From positions 1-26,792 of the forward strand of contig CBDTTW010000018.1 of NCBI GenBank assembly GCA_965363675.1: 26,792 bases of DNA, written 5' to 3'. Each line of letters begins with the position of its first letter. The first letter of the stretch is position 1. Made by a program: the position numbers and the translations under genes. Positions 17,992 through 26,300 of this stretch are shown here, piece after piece. This DNA is from CBDTTW01 sp965363675 (GTDB lineage: Bacteria; Bacteroidota; Rhodothermia; Rhodothermales; DASSAV01). The notes below the pieces were generated by a model. The model was not told where the DNA came from. It did no database searches and saw only the letters and a program-made list of their open reading frames with translations.

Positions 17992-18064
17992 AGGGGCGTG
18001 TACAAGTCAAGCGAATGGGCGGGGCGCCTCGGCCCCCGGGCCAAAGGTACACTGCCCGAGGCCC

Positions 18065-18104
18065 CAAACAAGGCGGCGGCGGAAGAAGATCCTCCCGCCG
18101 CCGC
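18065..18104 (-). terminator. Rho-independent terminator after gcvP
   Basis: A perfect 10-bp stem (18095-18104 with 18073-18082) with a 12-nt loop is followed on the minus strand by CTTGTTTG (18065-18072). It begins 27 nt after the gcvP stop and precedes the MBL nuclease gene. Confidence 0.65.
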
Positions 18105-18130
18105 GCCCGTATGCAAGCCGCCGGGACCGT

Positions 18131-20995
18131 TCACACCGCCGCGTCGGCGTACAGCTCGATGGAGGGGCAGGCGCAGATGAGGTTGCGGTCGCCGTAGGCG
18201 TCGTCGATGCGGCGGACGCTGGGCCAGAACTTGCGCCCCGTCTCCCCGAGCGGGAACGCCGCCGCCGTGCGGCTGTAGCCCGCCTGCCACCCGTCGGCGG
18301 CGACGAAGGCCGCCGTGTGCGGCGCGTTCTTGAGCGGGTTGTCCTGCCGGTCCATGCGCCCCTGCTCGATCTCGCGGATCTCCTCGCGGATGGCGATCAT
18401 GGCCTCGGCGAACCGGTCGAGTTCCTCCTTACTCTCGCTCTCGGTCGGCTCGATCATGAGCGTGCCGGCCACCGGGAACGACACCGTGGGGGCATGGTAG
18501 CCGTAGTCCATGAGGCGCTTGGCAATGTCGCGCTCGGTCACGTCGGCCGAGGCTTTGAACGGGCGCATGTCCAGGATGAACTCGTGCGCCACACGCCCGG
18601 TCCGGCCCCGGTAGAGCACCGGGTAATGCGCCTCCAGGCGCCGCGCCAGGTAGTTGGCGTTGAGCATGGCGACCTGGGTAGCCCGGCGCAGCCCCTCGGC
18701 GCCCATCATGGCGATGTAGGCCCACGAGATCAGCAGCACGTTGGCGCTGCCGTAGGGGGCCGCCGCCACCGGGGCGATGGCCGCCTCGCCGCCGGTCGGG
18801 CGGACGGGGTGGCCCGGCAGAAACGGCGCCAGGTGCGCCGCCGCGCAGATCGGCCCAACGCCGGGGCCGCCGCCGCCGTGCGGAATGGCGAACGTCTTGT
18901 GGAGGTTCAGGTGGCACACGTCCGCCCCGAAGTCGCCGGGGCGGCACAGCCCTACCTGGGCGTTCATGTTGGCTCCGTCCATGTAGACCTGGCCGCCGCG
19001 CCGGTGGACGGCCTCGCAGAGGTCCCGGATGCCGCGCTCGTAGACGCCGTGCGTGGAGGGATAGGTAATCATGAGCGCCGCGAGGCGGTCGGCGTGCTGC
19101 TCGGCCTTCTGCTCCAGGTCGGCCAAATCCACGTTGCCCCGGGCGTCGGTCTTGACGATCACGACCTGCATGCCCGCCATGACGGCGCTGGCCGGGTTGG
19201 TGCCGTGCGCCGACTCGGGGATGAGGCAGACCGTCCGGCCCGCGTCGCCGCGCCGGGCATGGTACGCCCGGATCACGAGCAGCCCCGCATATTCGCCCGA
19301 GGCGCCCGAGTTGGGTTGCAGCGAGACCGCCGCGAAGCCGGTGATCTCGGCCAGCCACGCCTCCAGCTCCCGGATGAGCACGGCGTAGCCCTCGGCCTGC
19401 TCGGCCGGGACGAACGGATGCAGGCGGCTGAAGGCCGGGGCCGTAACGGGCAGCAGCTCGGCGGCGGCGTTGAGCTTCATGGTGCACGAGCCGAGCGGGA
19501 TCATGCTCGTCGTGAGCGAGAGGTCGCGCGAGGCCAGCCGCTGAAGGTAGCGCATCATCTCCGTCTCGGAGTGATACCGCTCGAACACCGGATGCTGAAG
19601 GTACGCCGACGTGCGCGCCAGCGGGCCGTGATACCCCGGCTCCAGGTCGGCGGCCAGGTCGGCGGCCGTCGCCTCGGTCCCAAAGGCGCCGAGCAGCGCG
19701 TCGAGGTCGGCCGCGCTCACCGGCTCGCCGAGGGCCACGCCGAGGCTGCCGTCGTCGAAGCGGCGCAGGTTGATGCGCCGCTCGGCGGCGCGGCGCAGGA
19801 TCTCCTCCGTGCGGTCGCCCACGTCCACCCGCAGCGTGTCGAAAAAGTCGTCGTGGCGCAGCCGGAAGCCGGCGCCCCGGAGCCCGGCGGCCAGCACCCG
19901 CGCCAGCCCGTGCACGCGCTCGGCGATGCGGCGCAAACCTTCCGGGCCGTGGTAGACGGCGTACATGCCCGCCATGACGGCCAGCAGCACCTGGGCCGTG
20001 CAGATGTTGGAGGTAGCCTTCTCGCGGCGGATGTGCTGCTCGCGCGTCTGGAGCGCCATGCGCAGGGCCGGCTGCCCGTCGGCATCGACCGAGACGCCGA
20101 TGATGCGCCCCGGCGTCTGGCGCTTGAACGCCTCGCGCACGGCGAAGTAGGCGGCGTGTGGGCCGCCGTAGCCGAGCGGCACGCCGAAGCGCTGCGTGTT
20201 GCCTACGGCGATGTCCGCGCCGAAGGCGCCGGGCGGCGTGAGCACGGCCAGGCTCAGCAAATCGGCGGCGGCCACCACAAAGGCCCCGGCGGCGTGCGCC
20301 GCGTCGCAGAAGTCGTGGTAGTCGTACACGGCCCCGTCCGAGGCGGGGTGCTGCACGAGCGCGCCGAAGCAGGAGGCGTCCCACGCGAACGTGCGGTGGT
20401 CGCCCACGACGACCTCGATGCCGAGCGGCGCCGCGCGCCCGGCCACGACCGCCTGCGTCTGCGGGTGGCACGCCTCCGAGACGAAGAAGCGCCGGCGCCC
20501 GCGCGTCTCCGGAAGCCGCTGCAAAAGCATCATGGCCTCGGCCGCCGCCGTGCCCTCGTCCAGCAGCGAGGCGTTGGCGACCGGCAGCCCCGTCAGGTCG
20601 ATGACCATCGTCTGGTAGTTCAGCAGCGCCTCCAGCCGGCCCTGGGCGATCTCGGCCTGGTAGGGCGTGTACTGGGTGTACCAGCCGGGGTTTTCGAACA
20701 CGTTGCGCTGGATGACCGGGGGCGTGACCGTGTCGTGGTAGCCCATGCCGATGTACGAGCGCCATAGCTGGTTGCGCGCGCCGAGGGCGCGGACGCGTTC
20801 GAGCAGCTCGTACTCCGAGAGCGCCGGCGGCAGGTCGAGCGGCGCGTCCGCCCGAATCGCCGGGGGCACGATCTCGTCGGTCAGCGCATCGAGCGAGGCG
20901 GCGCCGAGGGCGGACAGCATCTGGGCAAGCTCCGCCTCGGAGGGTCCGATGTGGCGGCGTTCAAAAGCGTCGGTATAGCGGAGGTCTATAGCCAT
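18131..20995 (-). CDS. gcvP: Glycine dehydrogenase (decarboxylating), P-protein
   Basis: A 954-residue single-chain P-protein of the glycine cleavage system. It decarboxylates glycine with pyridoxal phosphate and passes the aminomethyl group to the lipoyl arm of GcvH. The N-terminus RHIGPSEAEL (14-23) is typical. Both homologous halves are present. The PLP lysine is K700 in HLNLHKTFAIPHGGGGPG. Other markers are GSCTMKLNA and EPTESESKEELDRF near the C-terminus. The length is that of the fused (GcvPA+GcvPB) form. No gcvT or gcvH is in the window. It lies 53 nt downstream of rnc on the same strand, so cotranscription is likely, and a terminator follows. No Shine-Dalgarno; ATG at 20995 chosen by the conserved N-terminus. 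Confidence 0.97.
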   Translation of the reverse strand: MAIDLRYTDAFERRHIGPSEAELAQMLSALGAASLDALTDEIVPPAIRADAPLDLPPALSEYELLERVRALGARNQLWRSYIGMGYHDTVTPPVIQRNVFENPGWYTQYTPYQAEIAQGRLEALLNYQTMVIDLTGLPVANASLLDEGTAAAEAMMLLQRLPETRGRRRFFVSEACHPQTQAVVAGRAAPLGIEVVVGDHRTFAWDASCFGALVQHPASDGAVYDYHDFCDAAHAAGAFVVAAADLLSLAVLTPPGAFGADIAVGNTQRFGVPLGYGGPHAAYFAVREAFKRQTPGRIIGVSVDADGQPALRMALQTREQHIRREKATSNICTAQVLLAVMAGMYAVYHGPEGLRRIAERVHGLARVLAAGLRGAGFRLRHDDFFDTLRVDVGDRTEEILRRAAERRINLRRFDDGSLGVALGEPVSAADLDALLGAFGTEATAADLAADLEPGYHGPLARTSAYLQHPVFERYHSETEMMRYLQRLASRDLSLTTSMIPLGSCTMKLNAAAELLPVTAPAFSRLHPFVPAEQAEGYAVLIRELEAWLAEITGFAAVSLQPNSGASGEYAGLLVIRAYHARRGDAGRTVCLIPESAHGTNPASAVMAGMQVVIVKTDARGNVDLADLEQKAEQHADRLAALMITYPSTHGVYERGIRDLCEAVHRRGGQVYMDGANMNAQVGLCRPGDFGADVCHLNLHKTFAIPHGGGGPGVGPICAAAHLAPFLPGHPVRPTGGEAAIAPVAAAPYGSANVLLISWAYIAMMGAEGLRRATQVAMLNANYLARRLEAHYPVLYRGRTGRVAHEFILDMRPFKASADVTERDIAKRLMDYGYHAPTVSFPVAGTLMIEPTESESKEELDRFAEAMIAIREEIREIEQGRMDRQDNPLKNAPHTAAFVAADGWQAGYSRTAAAFPLGETGRKFWPSVRRIDDAYGDRNLICACPSIELYADAAV

Positions 20996-21048
20996 AGGTA
21001 ACCGTGAATCAAGGAGTTGCAGGAGCCGAAAAGGCCCTCGGGATAGCT

Positions 21049-21876
21049 CTACGCCGCGCCGTCGGATAGGTTCGCCTCCTCGGCGCGCAGCCGCGCCAGG
21101 GCTTCGGCGGCGGCCCGCTGCTCGGCGCGCTTCTTACTGGAGGCGGCGCCCCGGCCGTACGGCTCGCGGCGCACCACCACCTCTACGATGAACTGCCGCT
21201 CGTGGCTGGGGCCTTCCTCGCCGGCGAGGCGGTAGTGCGGCTGCGGCCACCCGCGCGCCTGGGCGTACTCCAGCAGCAGGCTTTTGTAGTTGTCGTGCTG
21301 CTCGGCCAGGCTTGCCAGGTCCACGTCCTGAAACAGCACCCGGTACACGAACGATTTGGCCTGCGCCATGCCCAGATCGAGGTAAATCGCGCCGATGAAG
21401 GCTTCGAGGGCGTCGGAGAGGATGGAGGCGTTCTGCCGCCCCCCGGTCTCCTCGACGTTGTCGCTCACGAACAGCAGCGCGCCGAGCTGGATGCGCCGCG
21501 CCGCCGCCGCGAGCGCCTGCCCGTTGACGAGCTTGGCCCGCAGGCGCGTCAGGAAGCCCTCGTCCTGGTCGGGGAACAGGTGGTGCAGGTGCTCGGCCGT
21601 GATGAAGCCGAGCACGGCGTCGCCGAGGTATTCCAGGCGCTCGTTCGAGAGCAGGTGCGTGTCGGTGTGGCCGCGCAGCACCGAGCGGTGCGTGAGCGCG
21701 CGCAGGTAGAGCGAGGCGTCGCGCACGGAAGCGCCGACGAGCGCCTCGACCTGTTTCTGCGGCAGCGCCGAGCGCTCCTCAGCCTCGGGCGCCTCCGGCT
21801 CCGCAACGGCGCCCAGGCGCCGCAGCAGCCGGCTCAACGTTTGCAGAGGAGCTTCCAGCAAGGGGGAATGCAGCAC
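21049..21876 (-). CDS. rnc: Ribonuclease III
   Basis: A 275-residue double-strand-specific endoribonuclease that processes rRNA and mRNA. The catalytic domain carries the signature NERLEYLGDAVLG (78-90, with E79, E82, D86) and DALEAFIGAIYLD (155-167, with D155 and E158). A C-terminal dsRNA-binding domain (about 194-265) includes NYKSLLLEYAQ and the SKKRAEQRAA motif. The N-terminal extension of about 40 residues before the RNase III domain is longer than in E. coli (226 aa). The start is GTG at 21876 with no Shine-Dalgarno, so a later start is possible. It is divergent from the aldehyde dehydrogenase gene (114 nt) and followed by gcvP. Confidence 0.95.
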   Translation of the reverse strand: MLHSPLLEAPLQTLSRLLRRLGAVAEPEAPEAEERSALPQKQVEALVGASVRDASLYLRALTHRSVLRGHTDTHLLSNERLEYLGDAVLGFITAEHLHHLFPDQDEGFLTRLRAKLVNGQALAAAARRIQLGALLFVSDNVEETGGRQNASILSDALEAFIGAIYLDLGMAQAKSFVYRVLFQDVDLASLAEQHDNYKSLLLEYAQARGWPQPHYRLAGEEGPSHERQFIVEVVVRREPYGRGAASSKKRAEQRAAAEALARLRAEEANLSDGAA

Positions 21877-21990
21877 GTGGCGCGCGCCTCGGCGGCGCAG
21901 GGATGTTGCACGGAAGATACAATAGATCCCCCGAGGCCGTCTTTAATATTTGGCATATTCCCGCTCCTTCCGCCGAACCCTTGTCGCCCT

Positions 21991-23388
21991 ATGGAGTCCC
22001 TGCTGCGCAGCATCAACCCGGCTACGGGCGCGCTTCTGGCGGAATACCCGGTGATGCGCCCCGCCGAAATCGAGGCGCGCCTGGCCGCCGCCGCCGAGGC
22101 CGCACGCCATGCCGCCGCCGAGCCGCCGGCGGCCCGCGCGCGCTGCCTGGCGCGCCTGGCGGCGCTGCTGGAAAGCCGGGAAGACGCCCTCGCCGCCGAC
22201 TGCACGCGCGAGATGGGCAAGCCGATCCGCGAGGCGCGCGCCGAGGTGCAAAAGTGCGCGTGGGTGTGCCGCCACTACGCCGAACGCGCCGAAGCGCACC
22301 TGGCCCCGAAGCCCGCCGACACCGACGCCCGGCGCAGCTACGTCGCCCTGCGGCCCCTCGGGCCGCTGCTGGCGATCATGCCGTGGAATTTTCCGTATTG
22401 GCAGGTGTTTCGGGCCTTGGCTCCGGCGCTGGCGCTGGGCAACCCGTTCCTGCTCAAGCACGCCCCCAACGTGACCGGCTGCGCGCTCGCCATCGAGCGG
22501 CTGGCGGCCGAGGCGGGCGCGGCGCCGGCAATGGCCCAAGCCCTGCGCGTCCCCGTGGCGGCCGTGCCGGACCTCATCGCCGATGAGCGCGTGCGCGCCG
22601 TGACGCTCACGGGCAGCGAGCGCGCCGGGCGCGAAGTGGGGGCCCATGCGGGCCGCGCCCTCAAGCCGTGCGTGCTCGAACTGGGCGGCTCCGACGCCTT
22701 CATCGTCCTGGAGGACGCCGACCTCGACGCCGCCGCCGAGGCGGGCGTGCGCAGCCGCATGCAGAACGGCGGCCAGAGCTGCATCGCCGCCAAGCGCTTC
22801 ATCGTGCACACGGCCGTCTACGACGACTTCGCAGCCCGCTTCGCCGCGCGCGCCGCTGCGCTGCGCACCGGCGACCCGCTCCTGCCCGAGACCGACATGG
22901 GGCCGCTCATCCGCGAGGAAGCTCGCGCCGCAGTGCACCGGCAGGTCGAGGCGAGCCTCGCGGCGGGCGCGCGCCTGGCCGCGGGCGGCCGCCGCCCCGA
23001 GGGCGCAGGCTTCTTCTACCCGCCTACCGTGCTCACCCACGCCGGCCCCGAGGCGCCCGCCTTCGCCGAGGAGGTGTTCGGGCCGGTCGCGACGCTCGTC
23101 GAGGCCGCCGACGAGGCGCACGCCGTCGCGCTGGCGAACGCCGTGCGGTTCGGCCTCGGCGCCGCCGTCTGGACGCGGGAGGCCGCGCGCGGCGAACGCC
23201 TGGCGCCGCGCCTCGAAGCAGGAAGCGTGTTCGTCAACGGCCTCGTCAAGAGCGACCCGCGCCTGCCCTTCGGCGGCGTCAAGGATAGCGGCTTCGGGCG
23301 CGAGCTGGGCGCCGAGGGCCTGAGCGCCTTTGCCAACGTGCAAACGGTGTGGGTCGGCGCCGGACGCGCCGCTACGGCGTCGGGGTGA
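21991..23388 (+). CDS. NAD(P)-dependent aldehyde dehydrogenase, succinate-semialdehyde type
   Basis: A 465-residue soluble aldehyde dehydrogenase. The active-site residues are N133 in PWNFP, E230 in LELGGSD and the nucleophile C264 in NGGQSCIAAKRFIV. The sequence SCIAAKRFIV and the short length match bacterial succinate-semialdehyde dehydrogenases (GabD/Sad group), which convert succinate semialdehyde to succinate in 4-aminobutyrate breakdown. Substrate preference within this superfamily cannot be fixed by sequence alone. LPFGGVKDSGFGRELG (425-440) is the usual C-terminal motif. The start is ATG at 21991; the same frame is open far upstream but runs antisense to rnc. Its 3' end overlaps the HMG-CoA-lyase-like gene by 17 nt (convergent). 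Confidence 0.9.
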   Translation: MESLLRSINPATGALLAEYPVMRPAEIEARLAAAAEAARHAAAEPPAARARCLARLAALLESREDALAADCTREMGKPIREARAEVQKCAWVCRHYAERAEAHLAPKPADTDARRSYVALRPLGPLLAIMPWNFPYWQVFRALAPALALGNPFLLKHAPNVTGCALAIERLAAEAGAAPAMAQALRVPVAAVPDLIADERVRAVTLTGSERAGREVGAHAGRALKPCVLELGGSDAFIVLEDADLDAAAEAGVRSRMQNGGQSCIAAKRFIVHTAVYDDFAARFAARAAALRTGDPLLPETDMGPLIREEARAAVHRQVEASLAAGARLAAGGRRPEGAGFFYPPTVLTHAGPEAPAFAEEVFGPVATLVEAADEAHAVALANAVRFGLGAAVWTREAARGERLAPRLEAGSVFVNGLVKSDPRLPFGGVKDSGFGRELGAEGLSAFANVQTVWVGAGRAATASG

Positions 23389-24310
23389 GCGCGTAGAGCT
23401 TGCCGGGCAGCGCCCGCCCCAGCAGCGCGCTGAGCCGCCGCGAGCAGGCCGCCACGGCCGCCCGGTCGATGCCGGTGGCGTAGCCGAGCGCCTCGGCGAG
23501 GTACGCCGTATCCTCGGTGGCGATGTTGCCCGTGGCCCCGGCAATGAAGGGGCACCCCCCCAGGCCCCCGAGCGACGTGTCGAAGCGCCGCACGCCCATT
23601 TCCAGGGCGGCGCATACGTTGGCCAGCCCGAGGCCGCGCGTGTCGTGAAGGTGCAGCACGAGAGGCGCCTCCGGGGCGGCCCGCTGCACCCGCTCCAGGA
23701 CGCGCCGGATGCTGACGGGCGTCGCCATGCCCGTCGAGTCGGCCAGCGAGAGCGATTCGGCCCCCTCGCCCGCCAGGGCCTCCGCGAGGCCGGCGATGCG
23801 CTCCAGCGGCACGTCGCCCGGGCGCCGATGCCCGAAGACGGTTTGCAGCCCGATCTGCGCTTCCGCGCCGGCGGCCCGAGCCCGGGCGAGCATGCGCCGC
23901 GCCGCCGCCGCCCCCTCGGCCACCGACATGCCGGCGTTGGCCTGCCCGTGCGCCTCGTCGGTGGCGATGCTCAGGTCTACCCACCGCAGCCCCGCCGCCA
24001 GCGCGCGCTCCAGGCCCCGGTCGTTGAGCGCCAACCCGGTGAGCTGCACCCCCGGCAGCGGCCCGAGCGAAGCCACGAGCGCCTCGGCGTCGGCCATTTG
24101 CGGCACGCGCCCGGGATGCACGAACGAGACGGCCTGAATGCGCCGCACGCCCGCCGCCGCGAGGGCCTGCACGAGCGCCCGCTTCTCGGCCGTCGGCAGC
24201 GTCGCCGGCTCGGCTTGCAGCCCGTCGCGCAGGCCCACCTCGCACAGCGCGACGCGCTCGGGCGGCGCTTCGGGCGGCGTGGATGCTTCCGGATCGGGTC
24301 GGGGATTCAT
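23372..24310 (-). CDS. Hydroxymethylglutaryl-CoA lyase-like enzyme (DRE-TIM)
   Basis: A 312-residue TIM-barrel lyase. HMG-CoA lyase splits HMG-CoA into acetyl-CoA and acetoacetate (leucine and ketone metabolism). Residues matching the human enzyme at a constant offset of 13 are R28-D29 (R41-D42), H220 and H222 in LHLHDTRG (H233, H235), C253 in GGLGGCPFIAGATGN (catalytic C266) and N262 (N275). Three places differ: Q59 where human has E72; FVHPGRVPQM instead of FVSPKWVPQM; and VFGHRRPGDV where relatives have GCPYEG. The acyl substrate may therefore not be HMG-CoA. The ATG at 24310 gives a short Pro-rich leader. It converges on the aldehyde dehydrogenase gene and diverges from the M1 peptidase gene (93 nt). 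Confidence 0.85.
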   Translation of the reverse strand: MNPRPDPEASTPPEAPPERVALCEVGLRDGLQAEPATLPTAEKRALVQALAAAGVRRIQAVSFVHPGRVPQMADAEALVASLGPLPGVQLTGLALNDRGLERALAAGLRWVDLSIATDEAHGQANAGMSVAEGAAAARRMLARARAAGAEAQIGLQTVFGHRRPGDVPLERIAGLAEALAGEGAESLSLADSTGMATPVSIRRVLERVQRAAPEAPLVLHLHDTRGLGLANVCAALEMGVRRFDTSLGGLGGCPFIAGATGNIATEDTAYLAEALGYATGIDRAAVAACSRRLSALLGRALPGKLYALTPTP

Positions 24311-24403
24311 CGCAGGGAATGGGCGCAGGGAGCGTAGCGCAACGCGCGCTCCGGATTGTACCTTAGGGGCCTTGCCGCGAAAAGGCTTCTGCTGCTCTTA
24401 CCC

Positions 24404-26296
24404 ATGCCCCGCACGCTACGTTTCCTGCTGCTCGCGCTCGGGCTGCTGCCGCTCGGGGCGGCGGCGCAGACGCCCCCGCGCAGCGAACGCCTCGTCAGCT
24501 ACCGCATCCACGTCCGCCTCGACGCCGAAGGCAAGCGCCTCCTCGGCCGGGAGCGCATTACGTGGCGCAACCCGGACCGCGCGCCCGTCTCGGAGCTTCA
24601 GTTTCACCTGTACCTCAACGGCTTCGAGGGGCCGCGCACGACGTTCATGCGCGAAGGCGGCGGCGCGCATCGCGGCTTCTCGTACACCGGCGACGCCTAC
24701 CGCGGCCACACCACCATTCGCTCGGTGCGCCTGGCCGGGCAGGCCGCCGAACTCTCCGGCGGCCTGCGCTTCCTCCAGCCCGACGACGGCAACCCCGACG
24801 ACCGGACGGTGGCCGCCCTCGCGCTGCCCGCGCCCGTCGCGCCCGGCGAGACCGTCGCGCTCGACATCCGGTTCGAGGCGCAGCTTCCCCGCGTGTCGGC
24901 GCGCACCGGGTGGGCGCTCATCAACAACCGCGAGCCGTTTTTCATGGTCGGGCAGTGGTTTCCGAAGCTCGGCGTCCTGGAGCCGCCCGGCCGCCGCTAC
25001 GTGCCTGCCGACGCCCCGCGCGGCCGCTGGAATACCCACCAGTTCCACCTCAACAGCGAGTTCTACGCCGACTTCGGCGTTTACGACGTGACCATCGACG
25101 CGCCGCGCACGCATATCATCGGAGCCACGGGCGTGCGCGTCGCGGAGCGCGTCGCCGGGGAGCGCCGCCTCGTGCGCTACCGCGCCGCCGACGTGCACGA
25201 TTTTGCATGGACCTCCAGCCCCGCCTTCGAGGAAGTCCGCGACGCGTGGCGGGGCGTCGCCCTGCGGCTGCTCGTCCAGCCGCAGCACCGCGCGCAGGCC
25301 GAGCGGCATTTTACGGCCGTCAAGCATGCCCTCGAAATGGGCCGCCGGTGGCTCGGCCCGTACCCGTACCCCACGCTCACGCTCGTGGACGGCGTCGGCG
25401 GGAGCAACGGCATGGAATACCCGACGCTCATCACCTGCGGCACGGCCTACCGCCTCCCGGAGAACGTGCGCGCCCTGGAGCAGGTCGTCATCCACGAGTT
25501 TTTTCATCAGTACTTTTACGGCCTTCTCGCCAGCAACGAAGCCGAGGAGGCGTGGCTGGACGAAGGCTTTACGTCGTACCTGGAGGCCAAAACCCTCGAC
25601 GCCGCCTACGGTCCCGGCGCGCTCTTCAGCGCGGCCGGCATCCGGATCGACCAGTCGGCGCTGAACCGGGGCATGGCGCGCGCCGCCCGCGAGCCGCTTT
25701 TCCGCCGGTCGTGGGCGTACGCCGACGCCGAGCAGTACGGCCTCGCCAGCTATCCCCGCTCGGCCGTCGTGCTGGCCTCGCTGGAACGCCTCGTCGGCGA
25801 GCCGGTCATGCGGCGCATCCTGCAAACCTACTTCCAGCGCCGGCGCTTCGGCCACCCCACCACGCGCGACTTCCGGCGCATCGCCGAAGAAGTCTCCGGG
25901 CAGGACCTGGCGTGGTTCTTCCGGCAGTACGTCTACGGCGCCGCCGACGTGGATTACGCCGTCGAGGGCATCGCCTACGACCGCGCGCGCGGGCGCTCCG
26001 CCGTCACGCTCGTGCGGAAGGCCCCCGGCGTCTTTCCCGTGGACGTGCAGGTGCGCCTGGCCGACGGCCGCACGGCCCGCTTCCGCTGGAGCGGCGCCGA
26101 ACCGCGCAAGCGCCTGTGGGTGCCGGGCCGCGCCGCCGAAGCCTTCATCGACCCTGACGACCGGGTGTGGCTGGACGAGAACCGCCTCAACAACCGCCTC
26201 ACGGCCGCCCCGGACCCTGCCTTTGCGCGCGGGGCGCACCTGAAGCTCGTCGGGTGGCTGCACCTGCTGATCTCCGCCCTCCTCTCCGCCGCCTGA
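24404..26296 (+). CDS. Exported M1 family metallopeptidase
   Basis: A 630-residue zinc aminopeptidase-like protein. The start MPRTLRFLLLALGLLPLGAAAQ is a signal peptide, which decides ATG 24404 over upstream codons. An N-terminal beta-domain (about 25-270) precedes the catalytic domain. HEFFH (364-368) with E387 in WLDEGFTSY gives the HExxH-x18-E zinc site. GSNGMEYP (333-340) corresponds to the GxMEN substrate-binding motif, with Tyr replacing Asn. Y445 and Y450 are candidates for the transition-state tyrosine. The C-terminal end (613-630) is hydrophobic and may contact the membrane. It probably trims peptides in the periplasm. The stop is 4 nt before the next gene on the same strand. Confidence 0.93.
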   Translation: MPRTLRFLLLALGLLPLGAAAQTPPRSERLVSYRIHVRLDAEGKRLLGRERITWRNPDRAPVSELQFHLYLNGFEGPRTTFMREGGGAHRGFSYTGDAYRGHTTIRSVRLAGQAAELSGGLRFLQPDDGNPDDRTVAALALPAPVAPGETVALDIRFEAQLPRVSARTGWALINNREPFFMVGQWFPKLGVLEPPGRRYVPADAPRGRWNTHQFHLNSEFYADFGVYDVTIDAPRTHIIGATGVRVAERVAGERRLVRYRAADVHDFAWTSSPAFEEVRDAWRGVALRLLVQPQHRAQAERHFTAVKHALEMGRRWLGPYPYPTLTLVDGVGGSNGMEYPTLITCGTAYRLPENVRALEQVVIHEFFHQYFYGLLASNEAEEAWLDEGFTSYLEAKTLDAAYGPGALFSAAGIRIDQSALNRGMARAAREPLFRRSWAYADAEQYGLASYPRSAVVLASLERLVGEPVMRRILQTYFQRRRFGHPTTRDFRRIAEEVSGQDLAWFFRQYVYGAADVDYAVEGIAYDRARGRSAVTLVRKAPGVFPVDVQVRLADGRTARFRWSGAEPRKRLWVPGRAAEAFIDPDDRVWLDENRLNNRLTAAPDPAFARGAHLKLVGWLHLLISALLSAA

Positions 26297-26300
26297 GCGT

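Noticed and set aside
17798..20767. Plus-strand open frame of 989 codons
   Set aside because: Antisense to gcvP, which has clear family motifs; no recognisable domain in the antisense product.
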